Positions 18,029 through 27,486 of a stretch of 64,000 bases of DNA are shown in pieces. The translations under genes and the position numbers were made by a program. The stretch lies in NCBI RefSeq assembly GCF_014696105.1, contig NZ_JACJPO010000019.1, forward strand, positions 21,838-85,837. The letters are read 5' to 3'. Origin of the DNA: Microcoleus sp. FACHB-1515. GTDB lineage: Bacteria; Cyanobacteriota; Cyanobacteriia; Elainellales; Elainellaceae. The notes beneath the pieces are model-generated. The model searched no databases and was not told the DNA's origin. It was given only the letters and a program-made list of their open reading frames with translations. Numbering within the stretch: position 1 is the stretch's first letter; every line of letters starts with the position of its first letter.

Positions 18029-19185
18029 TCCATCGATCGACTGGGCATCCTACCGCACTCAAATCAGTCTTCCTCGCCGTTCTGCTCGCGATCGGCCTTT
18101 GGCTAACGCAAATGGCGATCGCTCCCGCCCAATCGATAGATGACTTGCGCCAGCAGCAGCAGCAAATCGAACAGCAGCGATCGACCCTCAACCAAGAGCA
18201 AACTCGCCTGCGCGGAATGGAATCCGCCGCCACCGCGCAACTTGGCGGACTGCAAGACACAATTCAATTCACCGCTGCCCAAATTGCCCAGCAGCAAGCG
18301 AAACTCCAATCCGCCACCGCGCAGCTTCAGAAATTGCAAGCAGATCTGGCGATCGCTGAGAAAAGCTACGAAGACCGCCAAATTGCCACCGTTGCCCGCC
18401 TGCGCTTTATGCAGCGACAGCAAAGCACACGCGGCTGGGCTGTTCTGCTGCAAAGCCGCGATCTCAACGAATTTCTCGATCGCCGCTGGCAGCTCAAGCG
18501 CGTTTATCAAGCCGATCGCGAAATTCTCACCAATCTGCAAGCTGCCGCTGATGCGATCGAGCGACAGCAGCAGCAGATTGAAGACCAAAAAAACCAAATT
18601 GACTTGCTGACAGTGGAACTGCAAGCGCAGCAGTCACAATTCCAAGCGCAGGCCGAAACACAGCAGCAGTTGATCGATCGCCTCCGCCAAGATCGTCGCG
18701 CCCTCGAAGCTGCCCAAACTCAGCTTGAGCACGATTCCGAAAATCTTGGCATTTTAATTCGCCAGCGGCTCGCGATCGCCGCCAACCGCAACGTGCGCGG
18801 AACCGGAAAATTCGCGTTTCCCAGCGATGGCCCGATTACGAGCGGATTCGGAATGCGCGTGCATCCGATTTTGGGCTACCGCCGCCTTCACGCCGGAATT
18901 GACTTTGGCGGAGCTTATGGCAGCCCGATTCGCGCAGCAGATGCGGGAACCGTAATTTTTGCGGGCTGGTACGGCGGCTATGGCAAAGCCGTAATTGTTT
19001 CGCACGGCGACGGACTGACCACGCTCTACGGCCACGCCAGCACCATCTACGTTTCCGAAGGCCAAATCGTTCAGCGCGGCCAAACGATCGCCGCGCTTGG
19101 CTCAACAGGATTTTCAACTGGCCCACATTTGCATTTTGAAGTGCGTCAAGCCGGAGAACCAATTGATCCCCAGCAGTATTTATAG
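18025..19185 (+). CDS. Coiled-coil M23 peptidase, EnvC-like
   Basis: About 386 residues. An N-terminal hydrophobic segment (SVFLAVLLAIGLWLTQMAIAP ends the signal, near residue 37, at PAQS) precedes about 210 residues of Gln-rich coiled coil, then a C-terminal lysostaphin-fold domain with LHAGIDFG and HASTIYVSEG, and the GPHLHFE motif. The zinc ligands (H-x3-D and H-x-H) are all present, so unlike EnvC itself it could be an active DD-endopeptidase of the periplasm. It probably serves in septal or daughter-cell wall splitting. ATG 18025 was chosen because it overlaps the upstream TGA and gives a proper signal peptide. Confidence 0.9.
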   Translation: MIHRSTGHPTALKSVFLAVLLAIGLWLTQMAIAPAQSIDDLRQQQQQIEQQRSTLNQEQTRLRGMESAATAQLGGLQDTIQFTAAQIAQQQAKLQSATAQLQKLQADLAIAEKSYEDRQIATVARLRFMQRQQSTRGWAVLLQSRDLNEFLDRRWQLKRVYQADREILTNLQAAADAIERQQQQIEDQKNQIDLLTVELQAQQSQFQAQAETQQQLIDRLRQDRRALEAAQTQLEHDSENLGILIRQRLAIAANRNVRGTGKFAFPSDGPITSGFGMRVHPILGYRRLHAGIDFGGAYGSPIRAADAGTVIFAGWYGGYGKAVIVSHGDGLTTLYGHASTIYVSEGQIVQRGQTIAALGSTGFSTGPHLHFEVRQAGEPIDPQQYL

Positions 19186-19544
19186 ATACGTTGCCTCACC
19201 GGAGTTTATGCGTATAATGGATGCTTCCGATCGATCGCGAAGACGTAAGCAATCATGTCAATCAGGACGCTGCGCGATTTGTTTGACTACGATAAGAGAA
19301 ATAAGGTTAGTCTTTAACATTAAGAGATTTAAGCGATCGAATTTTCGTGTATGTTTCCTAGCAGCAGTGTGACGTTTGGCCGCTGTTCACGCAAGCTCAC
19401 AACTGAGCAGACCGCTCGCGAAGGGTCGATCGATGCCTGATGCTCGCTGATTAGACGATGAGAAAATGACCTTTTATGTGTTTCATTGCAGGCCATTACT
19501 TTCGTCCACTTTGTCATGAAAGGGTGCGATAAAGGGTAGGAGAA
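19186..19544. other. Intergenic region, 359 bases, nothing recognised
   Basis: It carries no convincing frame and no strong hairpin. The final 15 bases contain GGGTAGGAG, the ribosome-binding site of the next gene. The promoter of that gene should lie here, but I cannot point to it. Confidence 0.4.
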
Positions 19545-20924
19545 ATGACAGACCGCCAGCCGCTCAACAAGAAGCGATCGCCGCAAAGTATCGCCCATGC
19601 CCAAGAAACAGTCTATAGCTTCCTATTAAAAATTGTGCAGCAATGGCCGCCAGAAGATGTGTTGACCGAATTTCGTCATCTATTTATTGAACATGCGGAA
19701 ACAGCCAGTTCAACCATTCTGCCTGCGCTCTATGAAATCGTTTTTTCCAATCAAGAATTGGAATTTCGTCACACGCTCAAACGCTCCTGCTACATCTTAA
19801 TCAACAACTGGGAACTATCGCGCAGCCACCAAGCAATTCAAGCACTCATCAAGCTATTTGCAGACTCTACTTTAGATAAACCCACAATATCGCCAACGCT
19901 CAAGCGGATGCGCGTCTGGGTGAAAAACTTCATCAGCAGCAGTGATTTTCAAGAACTCCGGCTGTTTGCAATGCGCTATGAAGAGCGCAATCGCCACTGG
20001 AGCGATCGCTATGTTTCCTATCTTTTAGTTCCGCAATATATCGACCTCAACAATCCGATCGAGCAGCGAGAAGCCGCCAAAATGCTTTCGCATAACTTGA
20101 AGGAGAAATTCAAGTTTGAGCTGGCGCTATATACGGCGCACAGCCAGCCTGCGATCGAAACGCCTGAACCGTCCGCACCCAAAAATCCAACCCTGCTGGG
20201 TGATGAAGGGCTGCGATTGATCAAGGCGATCGTGGCACGACGCGGTTTGTTTAGCCACACCAACCTCGCCAATATTTTTTTGAAGCAAACGCAAAACCTC
20301 AGCTACCGCGACTTCAAAAAAGCTCTACAAAAATATTTGATCTTTTCTGTTGAAAACCACGAATTTGTCGAAGCGCTCAATCATCAGCTTGCCGAAAAGC
20401 TAACGACGCTTTATGCAGCCCATGACGATCGATCGATCGATGATGCTTTGCTGTTGCGTACCACCAACCGCGTCATTGAATTTCTCACTACAGAAGATCA
20501 TCACGAACCCTCGTCGCTGTTTGTCCTGCTGCTTTCTCGCGGCACGCCGCTGACGCTTGTGGTGGTGTTGCTGAAGCTAATTTTGATTTGTCGCTATGCC
20601 CGCACGCACCTTGACGCCCGCATCGCCGAACTAATCAAGTACTATCAGGAATTTCCGCAAGAAGAATGCCAGTGGGTCGTCAGTTTTTTCGAGATTTTTA
20701 ACATCACAATGACGATCTATGCAGAAAACATCGAGTACAACTTGGTGAGCATGAGCAACGGCCTCAAGCATTCCAACGGCAATGTAGACCGCAACTTAGA
20801 AACCTATCGCATCTTCTCGCAACTAAAGCAAGATGCCGCCAGCGAACCGGATTTGGCCGAGATTGAAACAGTCCTGGAAGAAGATGAACCCGAAATTGCG
20901 ATCGACGAAATGATTTCAAGCTGA
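19545..20924 (+). CDS. Conserved hypothetical cyanobacterial protein
   Basis: 459 residues, soluble and mostly helical, with an AGGAG 4-8 bases before the ATG. Residues 1-170 are a helical repeat-like region rich in aromatic and charged positions (EFRHLFIEHAETA, FRHTLKRSCYILINNWE). A Pro-rich hinge follows at about 205-220 (ETPEPSAPKNPT). Residues 300-390 include a Leu-rich stretch (SSLFVLLLSRGTPLTLVVVL) that could be a buried or membrane-touching helix. The tail is acidic (VLEEDEPEIAIDE). I recognise no catalytic motif. It converges with the ferredoxin gene, 7 bases apart. Confidence 0.75.
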   Translation: MTDRQPLNKKRSPQSIAHAQETVYSFLLKIVQQWPPEDVLTEFRHLFIEHAETASSTILPALYEIVFSNQELEFRHTLKRSCYILINNWELSRSHQAIQALIKLFADSTLDKPTISPTLKRMRVWVKNFISSSDFQELRLFAMRYEERNRHWSDRYVSYLLVPQYIDLNNPIEQREAAKMLSHNLKEKFKFELALYTAHSQPAIETPEPSAPKNPTLLGDEGLRLIKAIVARRGLFSHTNLANIFLKQTQNLSYRDFKKALQKYLIFSVENHEFVEALNHQLAEKLTTLYAAHDDRSIDDALLLRTTNRVIEFLTTEDHHEPSSLFVLLLSRGTPLTLVVVLLKLILICRYARTHLDARIAELIKYYQEFPQEECQWVVSFFEIFNITMTIYAENIEYNLVSMSNGLKHSNGNVDRNLETYRIFSQLKQDAASEPDLAEIETVLEEDEPEIAIDEMISS

Positions 20925-20931
20925 TCGGCCT

Positions 20932-21246
20932 TCATCTCGCCGCAAATGGATTGTGATACAGTCCAGCTTGACTTTCATGACCCACTTCAAACTGACAGTC
21001 GCTTTGCGCCGTTGCAATGCACAGCAGCACATAGCCCGCTGCTGCCTGAGTGGGTTTGAGCGCAACGGCAAGCGGCTGATCGACTTTGCCACTGAGCAGC
21101 CGTGCCGCGCAGGTGATGCAGGCTCCATAGCGACAGCCGACGGGCAATCGCAATCCGGCAGCCTCGATCGCCTCCAGAATAAATTGACCTTCGGCAACTT
21201 CGATCGCCAAATTGCGATTGACTAGTTCAATGCGGTAGTGTTTCAT
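20932..21246 (-). CDS. Plant-type 2Fe-2S ferredoxin
   Basis: 104 residues. The cluster loop CRYGACITCAARL with a later LLCIATAQ gives the C-x4-C-x2-C-x(~29)-C ligand set of photosynthetic-type [2Fe-2S] ferredoxins, soluble one-electron carriers. The protein is basic and shorter in acidic surface patches than PetF, so it is probably a special-purpose ferredoxin. ATG 21246 was chosen over 21273, since the longer version would overlap the upstream coding region. It starts 17 bases after the SBP56 stop on the same strand, implying one transcript and electron transfer for or from that enzyme. Confidence 0.9.
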   Translation of the reverse strand: MKHYRIELVNRNLAIEVAEGQFILEAIEAAGLRLPVGCRYGACITCAARLLSGKVDQPLAVALKPTQAAAGYVLLCIATAQSDCQFEVGHESQAGLYHNPFAAR

Positions 21247-21263
21247 TCGTTGAGATGCGATCG

Positions 21264-22628
21264 CTACACCCAAATATCCGATGTGCAGTCGCCACCGGGA
21301 TAGCGCATTTCGTGAGCGCGAGCCGCACCTTTCGGTTCCGCGCCAAAATCAACAAAGAAATCGGGATTGACGCTCAAACCGCCATTCTCCGTGTCGCAAT
21401 TAATTTGCAGCATATAGGAACCCGACTGCGCCATGTCCGGATAAAACTGATTGTCCCAAGTGCTAAACAGCGAATTGGTCACATACAGCCGCTTGCCATC
21501 GAGACTCAGTTGCAGCATTTGTGGCCCACCGCTAATTTTGTGGCCGTTCACCTCCGTCGCTTTGCCCAGCAAGCCGCCCACGTAAACCTGTCCGGTAAGC
21601 TTGGGATGTTGCGGATCGGTGATGTCGTACTGACGCAGATCGCCGTGCAGCCAGTTGGAGAAATAGAGCCAGCGATCGTCCAGCGAAATCAGCAAATCGG
21701 TGATCAGTGAGGGCAGCGGCACAGGAAAGCCTTCCAGATCGACTGCGGGCACATCGATGATTTTCTCGACTTGCCAATGACCGTTGGGCTTGTGCCAGTG
21801 GATGATGTTGCTGCTCAAAGCGGCGCCAACGAAGCCGTGCGTACTTTCGGGATTGTGGTGAAAGCGAATTTCCAGCGGAATCAGGCCATCTTCGCCCAGA
21901 TCGATCGACTGGAGAATTTCGCGTTTTTCCCAATCCCAAAAATGCACCTGCTGACCGTAGTTGCCCGCCGTCACATCATTCAGGTCAAAACCAGGGTAAA
22001 AGGTTTTCGGTGCGCCCCATTCGCTGCTGACCATGACGTTGTGGCGCGGCTGATACCAAAAGTCATAGTTATATTTCATTGCGGAATTTGGTTCGCGATC
22101 CCAGCGTCCGGCAATGTCGAAATTTTCATCGAGCAGCAAAAATCCACCGGGGCCGTTGCCTGCACCATCGCCCAGCATCGAGATCATGATCTGCCCGTCT
22201 GCAAGGCAGTGAACCGTGTGCGGTGCGGTGAGATTTGTTTTTGCCTTAATTTCTTCTGGATCAATGACTTTGTGGATTTTCGGTGCTTTCGCTTCTCCGA
22301 CATCGACAATGTAGAGGCGGCTCGATCGAATCCCCGGAATGACCAAAAAGCGGCGCGATCGCGTCGGGTCGTCGTGGCAAGAGCTACAGGCATTCCAGCC
22401 AAAGTGGTGCAGTTCATCGCCGATGTAGGGCATTTCTAGCCGATGAATCACCTGCGAATAAGTGGGTGAAGCGGGGTCAACATCGATCGTTGCCAGATAG
22501 TCGGGCTGCTGAATGCCCGTTCCGGTGTAGAGCGCGATCGAATACAGCAGTTTTTCGCGATCGGCTTGCATTGCCGCTTGGGGTGTGGCGTATCCGGGGC
22601 CACAGCAGGCGTGATCCGAGGATGTCAT
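21264..22628 (-). CDS. SBP56 family methanethiol oxidase (selenium-binding protein)
   Basis: 454 residues of the seven-bladed SBP56/SELENBP1 family, close to the usual ~460. [11 protein letters not shown] at the N-terminus, [27 protein letters not shown] and the closing [16 protein letters not shown] are family landmarks, including the cysteine-histidine clusters thought to bind copper. Characterised bacterial homologues oxidise methanethiol to formaldehyde, sulfide and peroxide, so it may protect against or use volatile thiols. No MauG or SCO1 partner is next to it as in known mtoX loci. Instead a 2Fe-2S ferredoxin follows. No signal peptide, so cytosolic. Confidence 0.93.
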   Translation of the reverse strand: MTSSDHACCGPGYATPQAAMQADREKLLYSIALYTGTGIQQPDYLATIDVDPASPTYSQVIHRLEMPYIGDELHHFGWNACSSCHDDPTRSRRFLVIPGIRSSRLYIVDVGEAKAPKIHKVIDPEEIKAKTNLTAPHTVHCLADGQIMISMLGDGAGNGPGGFLLLDENFDIAGRWDREPNSAMKYNYDFWYQPRHNVMVSSEWGAPKTFYPGFDLNDVTAGNYGQQVHFWDWEKREILQSIDLGEDGLIPLEIRFHHNPESTHGFVGAALSSNIIHWHKPNGHWQVEKIIDVPAVDLEGFPVPLPSLITDLLISLDDRWLYFSNWLHGDLRQYDITDPQHPKLTGQVYVGGLLGKATEVNGHKISGGPQMLQLSLDGKRLYVTNSLFSTWDNQFYPDMAQSGSYMLQINCDTENGGLSVNPDFFVDFGAEPKGAARAHEMRYPGGDCTSDIWV

Positions 22629-22718
22629 AGCGCGGACTCAAAGGAAGGTCACTTTTGAGTGTAGAAGCAACTCCGATTTCTCGATCGATAAAGTGTACTT
22701 TTCTTAAGAATCCAGCGG

Positions 22719-23438
22719 CTACAAATCCGGTTCAATTCCTGCCGCTCTAAGCTGCGCGATCAGCCGTTCCACGCGATCGCGTTCCTGTGCCAACCGCTCT
22801 TGTTCCTGTGCAACTCGTTCAGTTCCCCACAGCAGCAACTCGCCCGATTCATCCCACCAGCGCAACCAGCCACCCGATCGATTTTCGCGACTGCCCTGCC
22901 AAATGCCCAAAAACAAGTTCATTTCGGCAATCCAGAAGCGCCCCTGACTATCCGGCGGTTGCAGCTTGTAGCGCTTCGATTCGTCTAGACGGTAAACTTC
23001 GATCGCGTTTGTCTGCGGGTCGAACAGCACGTAGGTTGGCACTTTGAGAATTTGTTCGTAGAAAAACCATTTTCCGGGCGGATAGGTCGGCTTGATTGAA
23101 TATTCGTCGCCCTCGGTATTCGAGAGGAATTCCATGACGACGATCGGCAAATCGCCCTGAAGCTGCGGCGTGTAGCTGCGCTGCACTTCGTCACGCGCCA
23201 CGCGAATCGACGGCACATAGCCCCAGTCGGGTGCTTTGACGACGATGCGATCGTCCAGCGTGGCACAGATGCCGTAGTTCGTCATCACGAGCGCTTCAGG
23301 CGGCAACTTGTCCGCTAGGTCCAAGCTTTCCGTCAGCGCGGCAGCAATCAGCGGCTGATTGATATTGTCCACAGGCGATCGATCAAGTTCATAATCGTCC
23401 GGTAGCTTTTCCCAGGTAATTCGCACGGTCGCCACCAT
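22719..23438 (-). CDS. Uma2-family PD-(D/E)XK nuclease-like protein
   Basis: 239 residues of the DUF820/Uma2 family, present in many copies in cyanobacteria. The core APDWGYVPSIR, LPIVVMEFLSNTEGD and YVLFDPQ supply the Asp, Glu and downstream acidic positions of a restriction-endonuclease-like fold. A C-terminal coiled coil rich in AQERDR extends it. The biological role of the family is unresolved; it is not linked to a partner here. GAGG lies about 9 bases before the ATG. It is divergent from moaE with 117 bases between. Confidence 0.88.
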   Translation of the reverse strand: MVATVRITWEKLPDDYELDRSPVDNINQPLIAAALTESLDLADKLPPEALVMTNYGICATLDDRIVVKAPDWGYVPSIRVARDEVQRSYTPQLQGDLPIVVMEFLSNTEGDEYSIKPTYPPGKWFFYEQILKVPTYVLFDPQTNAIEVYRLDESKRYKLQPPDSQGRFWIAEMNLFLGIWQGSRENRSGGWLRWWDESGELLLWGTERVAQEQERLAQERDRVERLIAQLRAAGIEPDL

Positions 23439-23555
23439 TGTTCAGCCTCAACGCGAACTGAGCTTAATTGTAGAGTCGATCGAGGCGCCCCGATACGGTA
23501 TCGCCCTGCCGCCAATTTCCGCACAATAGAAAGAGCCGTTATTCCCTGGATTTCG

Positions 23556-24044
23556 ATGAATTCGATCGCCCCTACACTTCTTGCCACCAACGATTTTGTC
23601 ATCACCTTTGCACCACTGTCGATCGAGGAAGTGTATCGCCTCGCAGACGATGGCGCAAACGGAGCGATCGTGCTGATGAGCGGCATGGTACGCAACCAAA
23701 CAGACGGTCGGCCAGTGGTTGCGCTCGAATATCAAGCCTATGAGCCGATGGCGATCGAAGTGTTCAAGCAAATCGCCGCCCAAATTCGCCAAACCTGGAC
23801 AGATGTAACTCGCGTCGTGATTCATCACCGGACGGGACGCTTGGGAATTGGCGAAATTAGCGTCCTCGTTGCGGTTGGCTGTCCGCATCGAGCAGAAGCG
23901 TTTGCCGCCTGTCAGTTTGCGATCGATACGCTCAAGCACACCGCTCCTATCTGGAAAAAGGAGTGGTATAGCGAGCAAGAAGGTAAGTTGTCCAGTAGCT
24001 GGGTAAGCATTGGCGCTTGTGAGCAACCAGGAGAAGATTGTTGA
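23556..24044 (+). CDS. moaE: Molybdopterin synthase catalytic subunit
   Basis: 162 residues of MoaE, which with thiocarboxylated MoaD converts precursor Z (cPMP) to molybdopterin. GAIVLMSGMVRNQ, IHHRTGRLGIGEISV, HRAEAF and the catalytic-lysine region PIWKKEWYSE are all present. The C-terminus is near family length. moaD and other molybdenum cofactor genes are not in this window. The small exported protein (24127, minus) converges on it. The ATG has no good ribosome-binding site. Confidence 0.95.
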   Translation: MNSIAPTLLATNDFVITFAPLSIEEVYRLADDGANGAIVLMSGMVRNQTDGRPVVALEYQAYEPMAIEVFKQIAAQIRQTWTDVTRVVIHHRTGRLGIGEISVLVAVGCPHRAEAFAACQFAIDTLKHTAPIWKKEWYSEQEGKLSSSWVSIGACEQPGEDC

Positions 24045-24126
24045 AGTCTCAGAGCCGATCGCTACGCCTGCGTTTTTTTTGGGGAACAGGCCGAAGATTC
24101 GGCGGCACTCGACCAGCAAAATCGCT

Positions 24127-24591
24127 TCATTCTTGGACGGTGAGCGTATACTCGATGCGCGTGTCGGCCTCAAACGACCCGACCCAAATTCGGTATTCTC
24201 CGGCACTCCAGTCGGCATCTTGCACTGCTGCATTGAGGTTTGTGCGGCTGATGTCGTCTCCGCAGCGAATCGAGTTGCCGGGACCGCGCACCAGCAGCGT
24301 TGTGTCGCTCTCGCTGCTCACCTGCAAACTCAGGCGTGGCAGATCGCGCTGAAGCACCAAAACGTGATCGGGCGTGGAGTCTGCAAATCCAACACAGAGA
24401 TTTCCAGCCGGATCGCGATTGGCGATCGAGGCCAGCGAAACCGAACCTTGCGTAAAGCCCTGTACTCGCTCTGAACCAAATCCGGGTGCAAGCTCGATCG
24501 TGCCAAAGTTGGCAGACTGCGCCCAAACAGGCAGCATCCCCAGCCCGATCGCCACACCGCTGCACAAACTCAACATCGATCGCCACACCAT
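24127..24591 (-). CDS. Exported protein of unknown function
   Basis: 154 residues with a clear Sec signal peptide (MVWRSMLSLCSGVAIGLGML, cleavage probably after PVWA-QS). The mature part is small, Ser/Asp-rich and ends in an extended region (WSAGEYRIWVGSFEADT) resembling periplasmic beta-sandwich or peptidase-C-terminal (PPC)-like folds. It contains two cysteines (NLCVGF, SIRCGDD) that could form a disulfide. GAGGAG lies 7-12 bases before ATG 24591, which decides this start over 24672. The upstream neighbour is the hybrid kinase on the same strand, 77 bases away. The function is not known to me. Confidence 0.8.
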   Translation of the reverse strand: MVWRSMLSLCSGVAIGLGMLPVWAQSANFGTIELAPGFGSERVQGFTQGSVSLASIANRDPAGNLCVGFADSTPDHVLVLQRDLPRLSLQVSSESDTTLLVRGPGNSIRCGDDISRTNLNAAVQDADWSAGEYRIWVGSFEADTRIEYTLTVQE

Positions 24592-24668
24592 GATCACAAC
24601 TCCTCGCCAGCTTGCCTTTCTCCATTTTTGCGTAGCGATCGATCGCCCGGCAATTTTGAGCCTGAGCA

Positions 24669-27080
24669 TCAAAAATCTTTGCGAACAACTTGCGCGATCG
24701 CCTGAGCAAGCTGAACCGGATCAATTGGTTTGGCAAGGTGCTGAACGAATCCGGCAGCAAGGACTTTCTGGCGGTCTTCTGCTTTTGCCAAAGCAGTCAC
24801 GGCCACAACCGGAATCTGAGTGGTGGACTGAATCGATCGCATCAGCGCATAGCCGTCTGCGTCCGGCATGGCAATGTCGCTGATGATCACATCGGGCTGC
24901 AACGAAGTCAGCAAATGCAGCGCTTCATCCACCGAAGCCGCCGCCGCCAAGTTCGCGCCGTACTGCTCTAAAGCCGCCACCAGCATATCGCGGCTATCCA
25001 TTTCGTCATCCACAACGAGAATTTTTAAGCCGTTGAGAATCGAGAGATCGATCGCGGACTGCGGATTTCGCCTCGCTGGAGCGATACGGTGCGGCTGGTG
25101 CATTGAACGAACGATCGGCAATTCAACGCTAAAAGTGGTGCCCTGCCCTTCGCCCGCACTGGTGACTTCCACCGTGCCGCCATGCAGTTCGACCAGATTG
25201 CGGACGATCGCCAAGCCCAACCCCAGCCCGCTTTGTGCCTTGGTTGTGCTGTGCTGCGCCTGCCGGAAGCGATCGAACACAAACGGCAAAAAGTCGGGAT
25301 GAATGCCAATGCCTGTGTCGGAAATGGTCAGACGAGCAGTGGGAGTAGCAAAGTTGCCCGCTGCCACCAGTCGCACTGTGACCCGCCCGCCGTTTGGCGT
25401 GAACTTGATTGCATTTGAGAGCAAGTTGGTGATCACCTGCTGGAGGCGATCGCGATCGCCCACGCTTTCAACCGCATCCGCCAGATCAGTTGCAATTTGA
25501 ATTTGTTTGCTGTCAGCGGCAGGGTGGATGGCGTCGATCGCGGCTGTGAGCAGGTTGGTGAGATTGACCGGATAGTGCTGTAGCTTAATTTTGCCGCGAA
25601 TGATGCGCGAGACATCGAGCAAATCGTCGATCAGTTGGCTTTGGGCTTGAGCGTTGCGATCGATCACTTCCAGAGCGCGATCGATCGTGGCTGAATCATA
25701 AGAACGGGAGCGCAGCAGTTTTGCCCAGCCGAGGATGGCGTTGAGCGGCGATCGCAGTTCGTGAGAGACGATCGCCAGAAATTCATCTTTGGTGCGGCTG
25801 GCGGTTTCGGCTTGGCGGCGGGCTTCTTGTTCGCGACGCAAAAGCTGTTCGCGCTCTTGGGCGGCGACTTTTTGGCGCGTGATGTCTTGCGCTGTCCCGA
25901 TCACCTGACGGGCACTGCCCCTTGCAAAACTGCGGCCTTTAGCGGCGATCCAGCGGATGCTGCCGTTCGGCCACAGCAGGCGATATTCGATGTCATATTC
26001 GCCGCCATCTGCGATCGCTTGGGCGAGAGCCGCTTCGACACGCAGGCGATCGTCGGGATGAAGGCGATCGATCACCTGTCGGTGCGACACATCCTCAGCT
26101 TGTGCAAAACCAAACAGCGTTTTGCATTCGTCGCTCAGTTCAAGCTGCTTGCGATCCGGTTGCCAGCACCACAAACCCAAGTTGGCGGCTGTGGTTGCCA
26201 GTCGCACCTGCGCTTCGCTCGCTTGCAGTTGCGCTTCCAGCCGTTTGCGAGTCGTGATATCGACATACACGCCAATGCAGCCCCAGACGTTGCCCTGCGG
26301 ATCGCGCAGTGGCGTTGCGCTGCTGAGCAGATCGATCGCCTCGCCGTTCGATCGCACAAGCTGAAGCTCGATGTCGCGAATAGTCACGTTCTGCTGGCAG
26401 GCCATTGCCATCGGCAGGTCAGAAGCCGAAATTTCTTGATTGTTCTGGAAGGCTCGAAACGGAACTTCGGCGGCGGGAATGCCATGCTGTGAAGCGTTTG
26501 CATTCACGTTCAGGCCAAGCATCTGCTGCAAATGCGCGTTGAGCCGCAAAACGCGACAGGCTGGATCGGTGGCGATCGCAATGCCAACCGGAGCCGCATC
26601 AAGCAGCGTTTGCAGTTCGGTCAAGCACTGCTCTAGCTCGCCACTCAAGCGATCGCCAGAAGCGGGGCGGTGGGCGATCGGAAATGTGACAACCGAAAAC
26701 GTGACAACAGCAGCATCCGGCGACCGCTGCAAATTGAGAAACAGCGGCTCGGCCTGCACTGCCAGCCACACCAGATCGCCATCTGGCCGATAAAATCCTA
26801 AAGTCGCCTCGGTCGATCGACCCGTTCGCAATGCCTGAAAAGCCGGGGTGTCTAGGAGCGCGACGCGATCGCCTTGCAGATTGATGATTTGCCAGGGTGG
26901 TTGCGCGGGGCAGAGCATTTGCTGAAGCGTCACGCCCAAGATTTGCTCAGCCGCAGCGTTGCAGGCCAAAATGCCGCCGCTCGCGCTGTGCAGCACCATT
27001 GCCACAGTATGCTGCTTACCATGTTGCTCCACCTGTGGGGCTGAAGCAAGCGGAAACGGCATTCTCACATCATCGGCCAT
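24669..27080 (-). CDS. Hybrid histidine kinase, PAS-PAS-PAS-HisKA-HATPase-REC
   Basis: 803 residues with three PAS-type sensors (about 25-125, 150-275, 285-405), HisKA with SHELRSP (His440), a HATPase (NLLSNAIKF, DTGIG, GLGLGLAI) and a C-terminal receiver with SDIAMPDADG (Asp735). No transmembrane helices appear, so it senses a cytosolic signal. The kinase and receiver closely follow the C-terminal modules of the kinase at 179-4345, down to VDDEMDSRD against VDDEMDTRE, pointing to a common origin. Its output partner is not next to it. The tail of the small exported gene lies downstream on the same strand. Confidence 0.95.
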   Translation of the reverse strand: MADDVRMPFPLASAPQVEQHGKQHTVAMVLHSASGGILACNAAAEQILGVTLQQMLCPAQPPWQIINLQGDRVALLDTPAFQALRTGRSTEATLGFYRPDGDLVWLAVQAEPLFLNLQRSPDAAVVTFSVVTFPIAHRPASGDRLSGELEQCLTELQTLLDAAPVGIAIATDPACRVLRLNAHLQQMLGLNVNANASQHGIPAAEVPFRAFQNNQEISASDLPMAMACQQNVTIRDIELQLVRSNGEAIDLLSSATPLRDPQGNVWGCIGVYVDITTRKRLEAQLQASEAQVRLATTAANLGLWCWQPDRKQLELSDECKTLFGFAQAEDVSHRQVIDRLHPDDRLRVEAALAQAIADGGEYDIEYRLLWPNGSIRWIAAKGRSFARGSARQVIGTAQDITRQKVAAQEREQLLRREQEARRQAETASRTKDEFLAIVSHELRSPLNAILGWAKLLRSRSYDSATIDRALEVIDRNAQAQSQLIDDLLDVSRIIRGKIKLQHYPVNLTNLLTAAIDAIHPAADSKQIQIATDLADAVESVGDRDRLQQVITNLLSNAIKFTPNGGRVTVRLVAAGNFATPTARLTISDTGIGIHPDFLPFVFDRFRQAQHSTTKAQSGLGLGLAIVRNLVELHGGTVEVTSAGEGQGTTFSVELPIVRSMHQPHRIAPARRNPQSAIDLSILNGLKILVVDDEMDSRDMLVAALEQYGANLAAAASVDEALHLLTSLQPDVIISDIAMPDADGYALMRSIQSTTQIPVVAVTALAKAEDRQKVLAAGFVQHLAKPIDPVQLAQAIAQVVRKDF

Positions 27081-27486
27081 AAATTTTCAGTCCGTCGAAT
27101 TCGCAAACAGTCAAGCCGCAGAACGGCGAAGATTATGTTAGAACGGTCGGCACTTTTCGAGGCGGGTCGTAGAAAGAGCTGAGCGCAGCAGAGAGACTGT
27201 CGATCGCAAACCTCGCGCTGATTGAATCGATCGAGAACCTCAGGCTTTCATTCTAAAGGCAGGTGACAAGCCGTCTGCCTGTCTTGATGTTTTCTTCAGA
27301 ATTACTTCAGCTTTTGGTCTGTCATTTGGCTGGACTTCCAGGCCGAAGCGGTCGTGAACTGGGCAGAGGCAAGTCGGAATTTGACAAAATTCACTTTTTT
27401 CTATCTGTGGAGAGGCAGATGTTCTTGTCAAAATCTGGATAGAATCACTGATATTTCTATTTTTGGCAGTCAAGCCGTTTAGCGAA
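27081..27486. other. Divergent intergenic region, 406 bases
   Basis: It separates the hybrid kinase (minus) from the ATP-grasp gene (plus). I see no gene. A TTGACA at 27381-27386 could be a -35 box, but the following TATCTG is only 15 bases on, so it is not a convincing promoter. The TTG at 27463 is an in-frame alternative start of the next gene. Confidence 0.35.

Noticed and set aside
22717..22745. T-loop-like sequence that might end a tRNA
   Set aside because: No matching T-stem, anticodon arm or acceptor; it lies at the end of the Uma2 gene.
27381..27407. TTGACA ... TATCTG considered as a sigma-70 promoter
   Set aside because: The spacing is 15 bases, and the -10 box is poor; left out as a feature.
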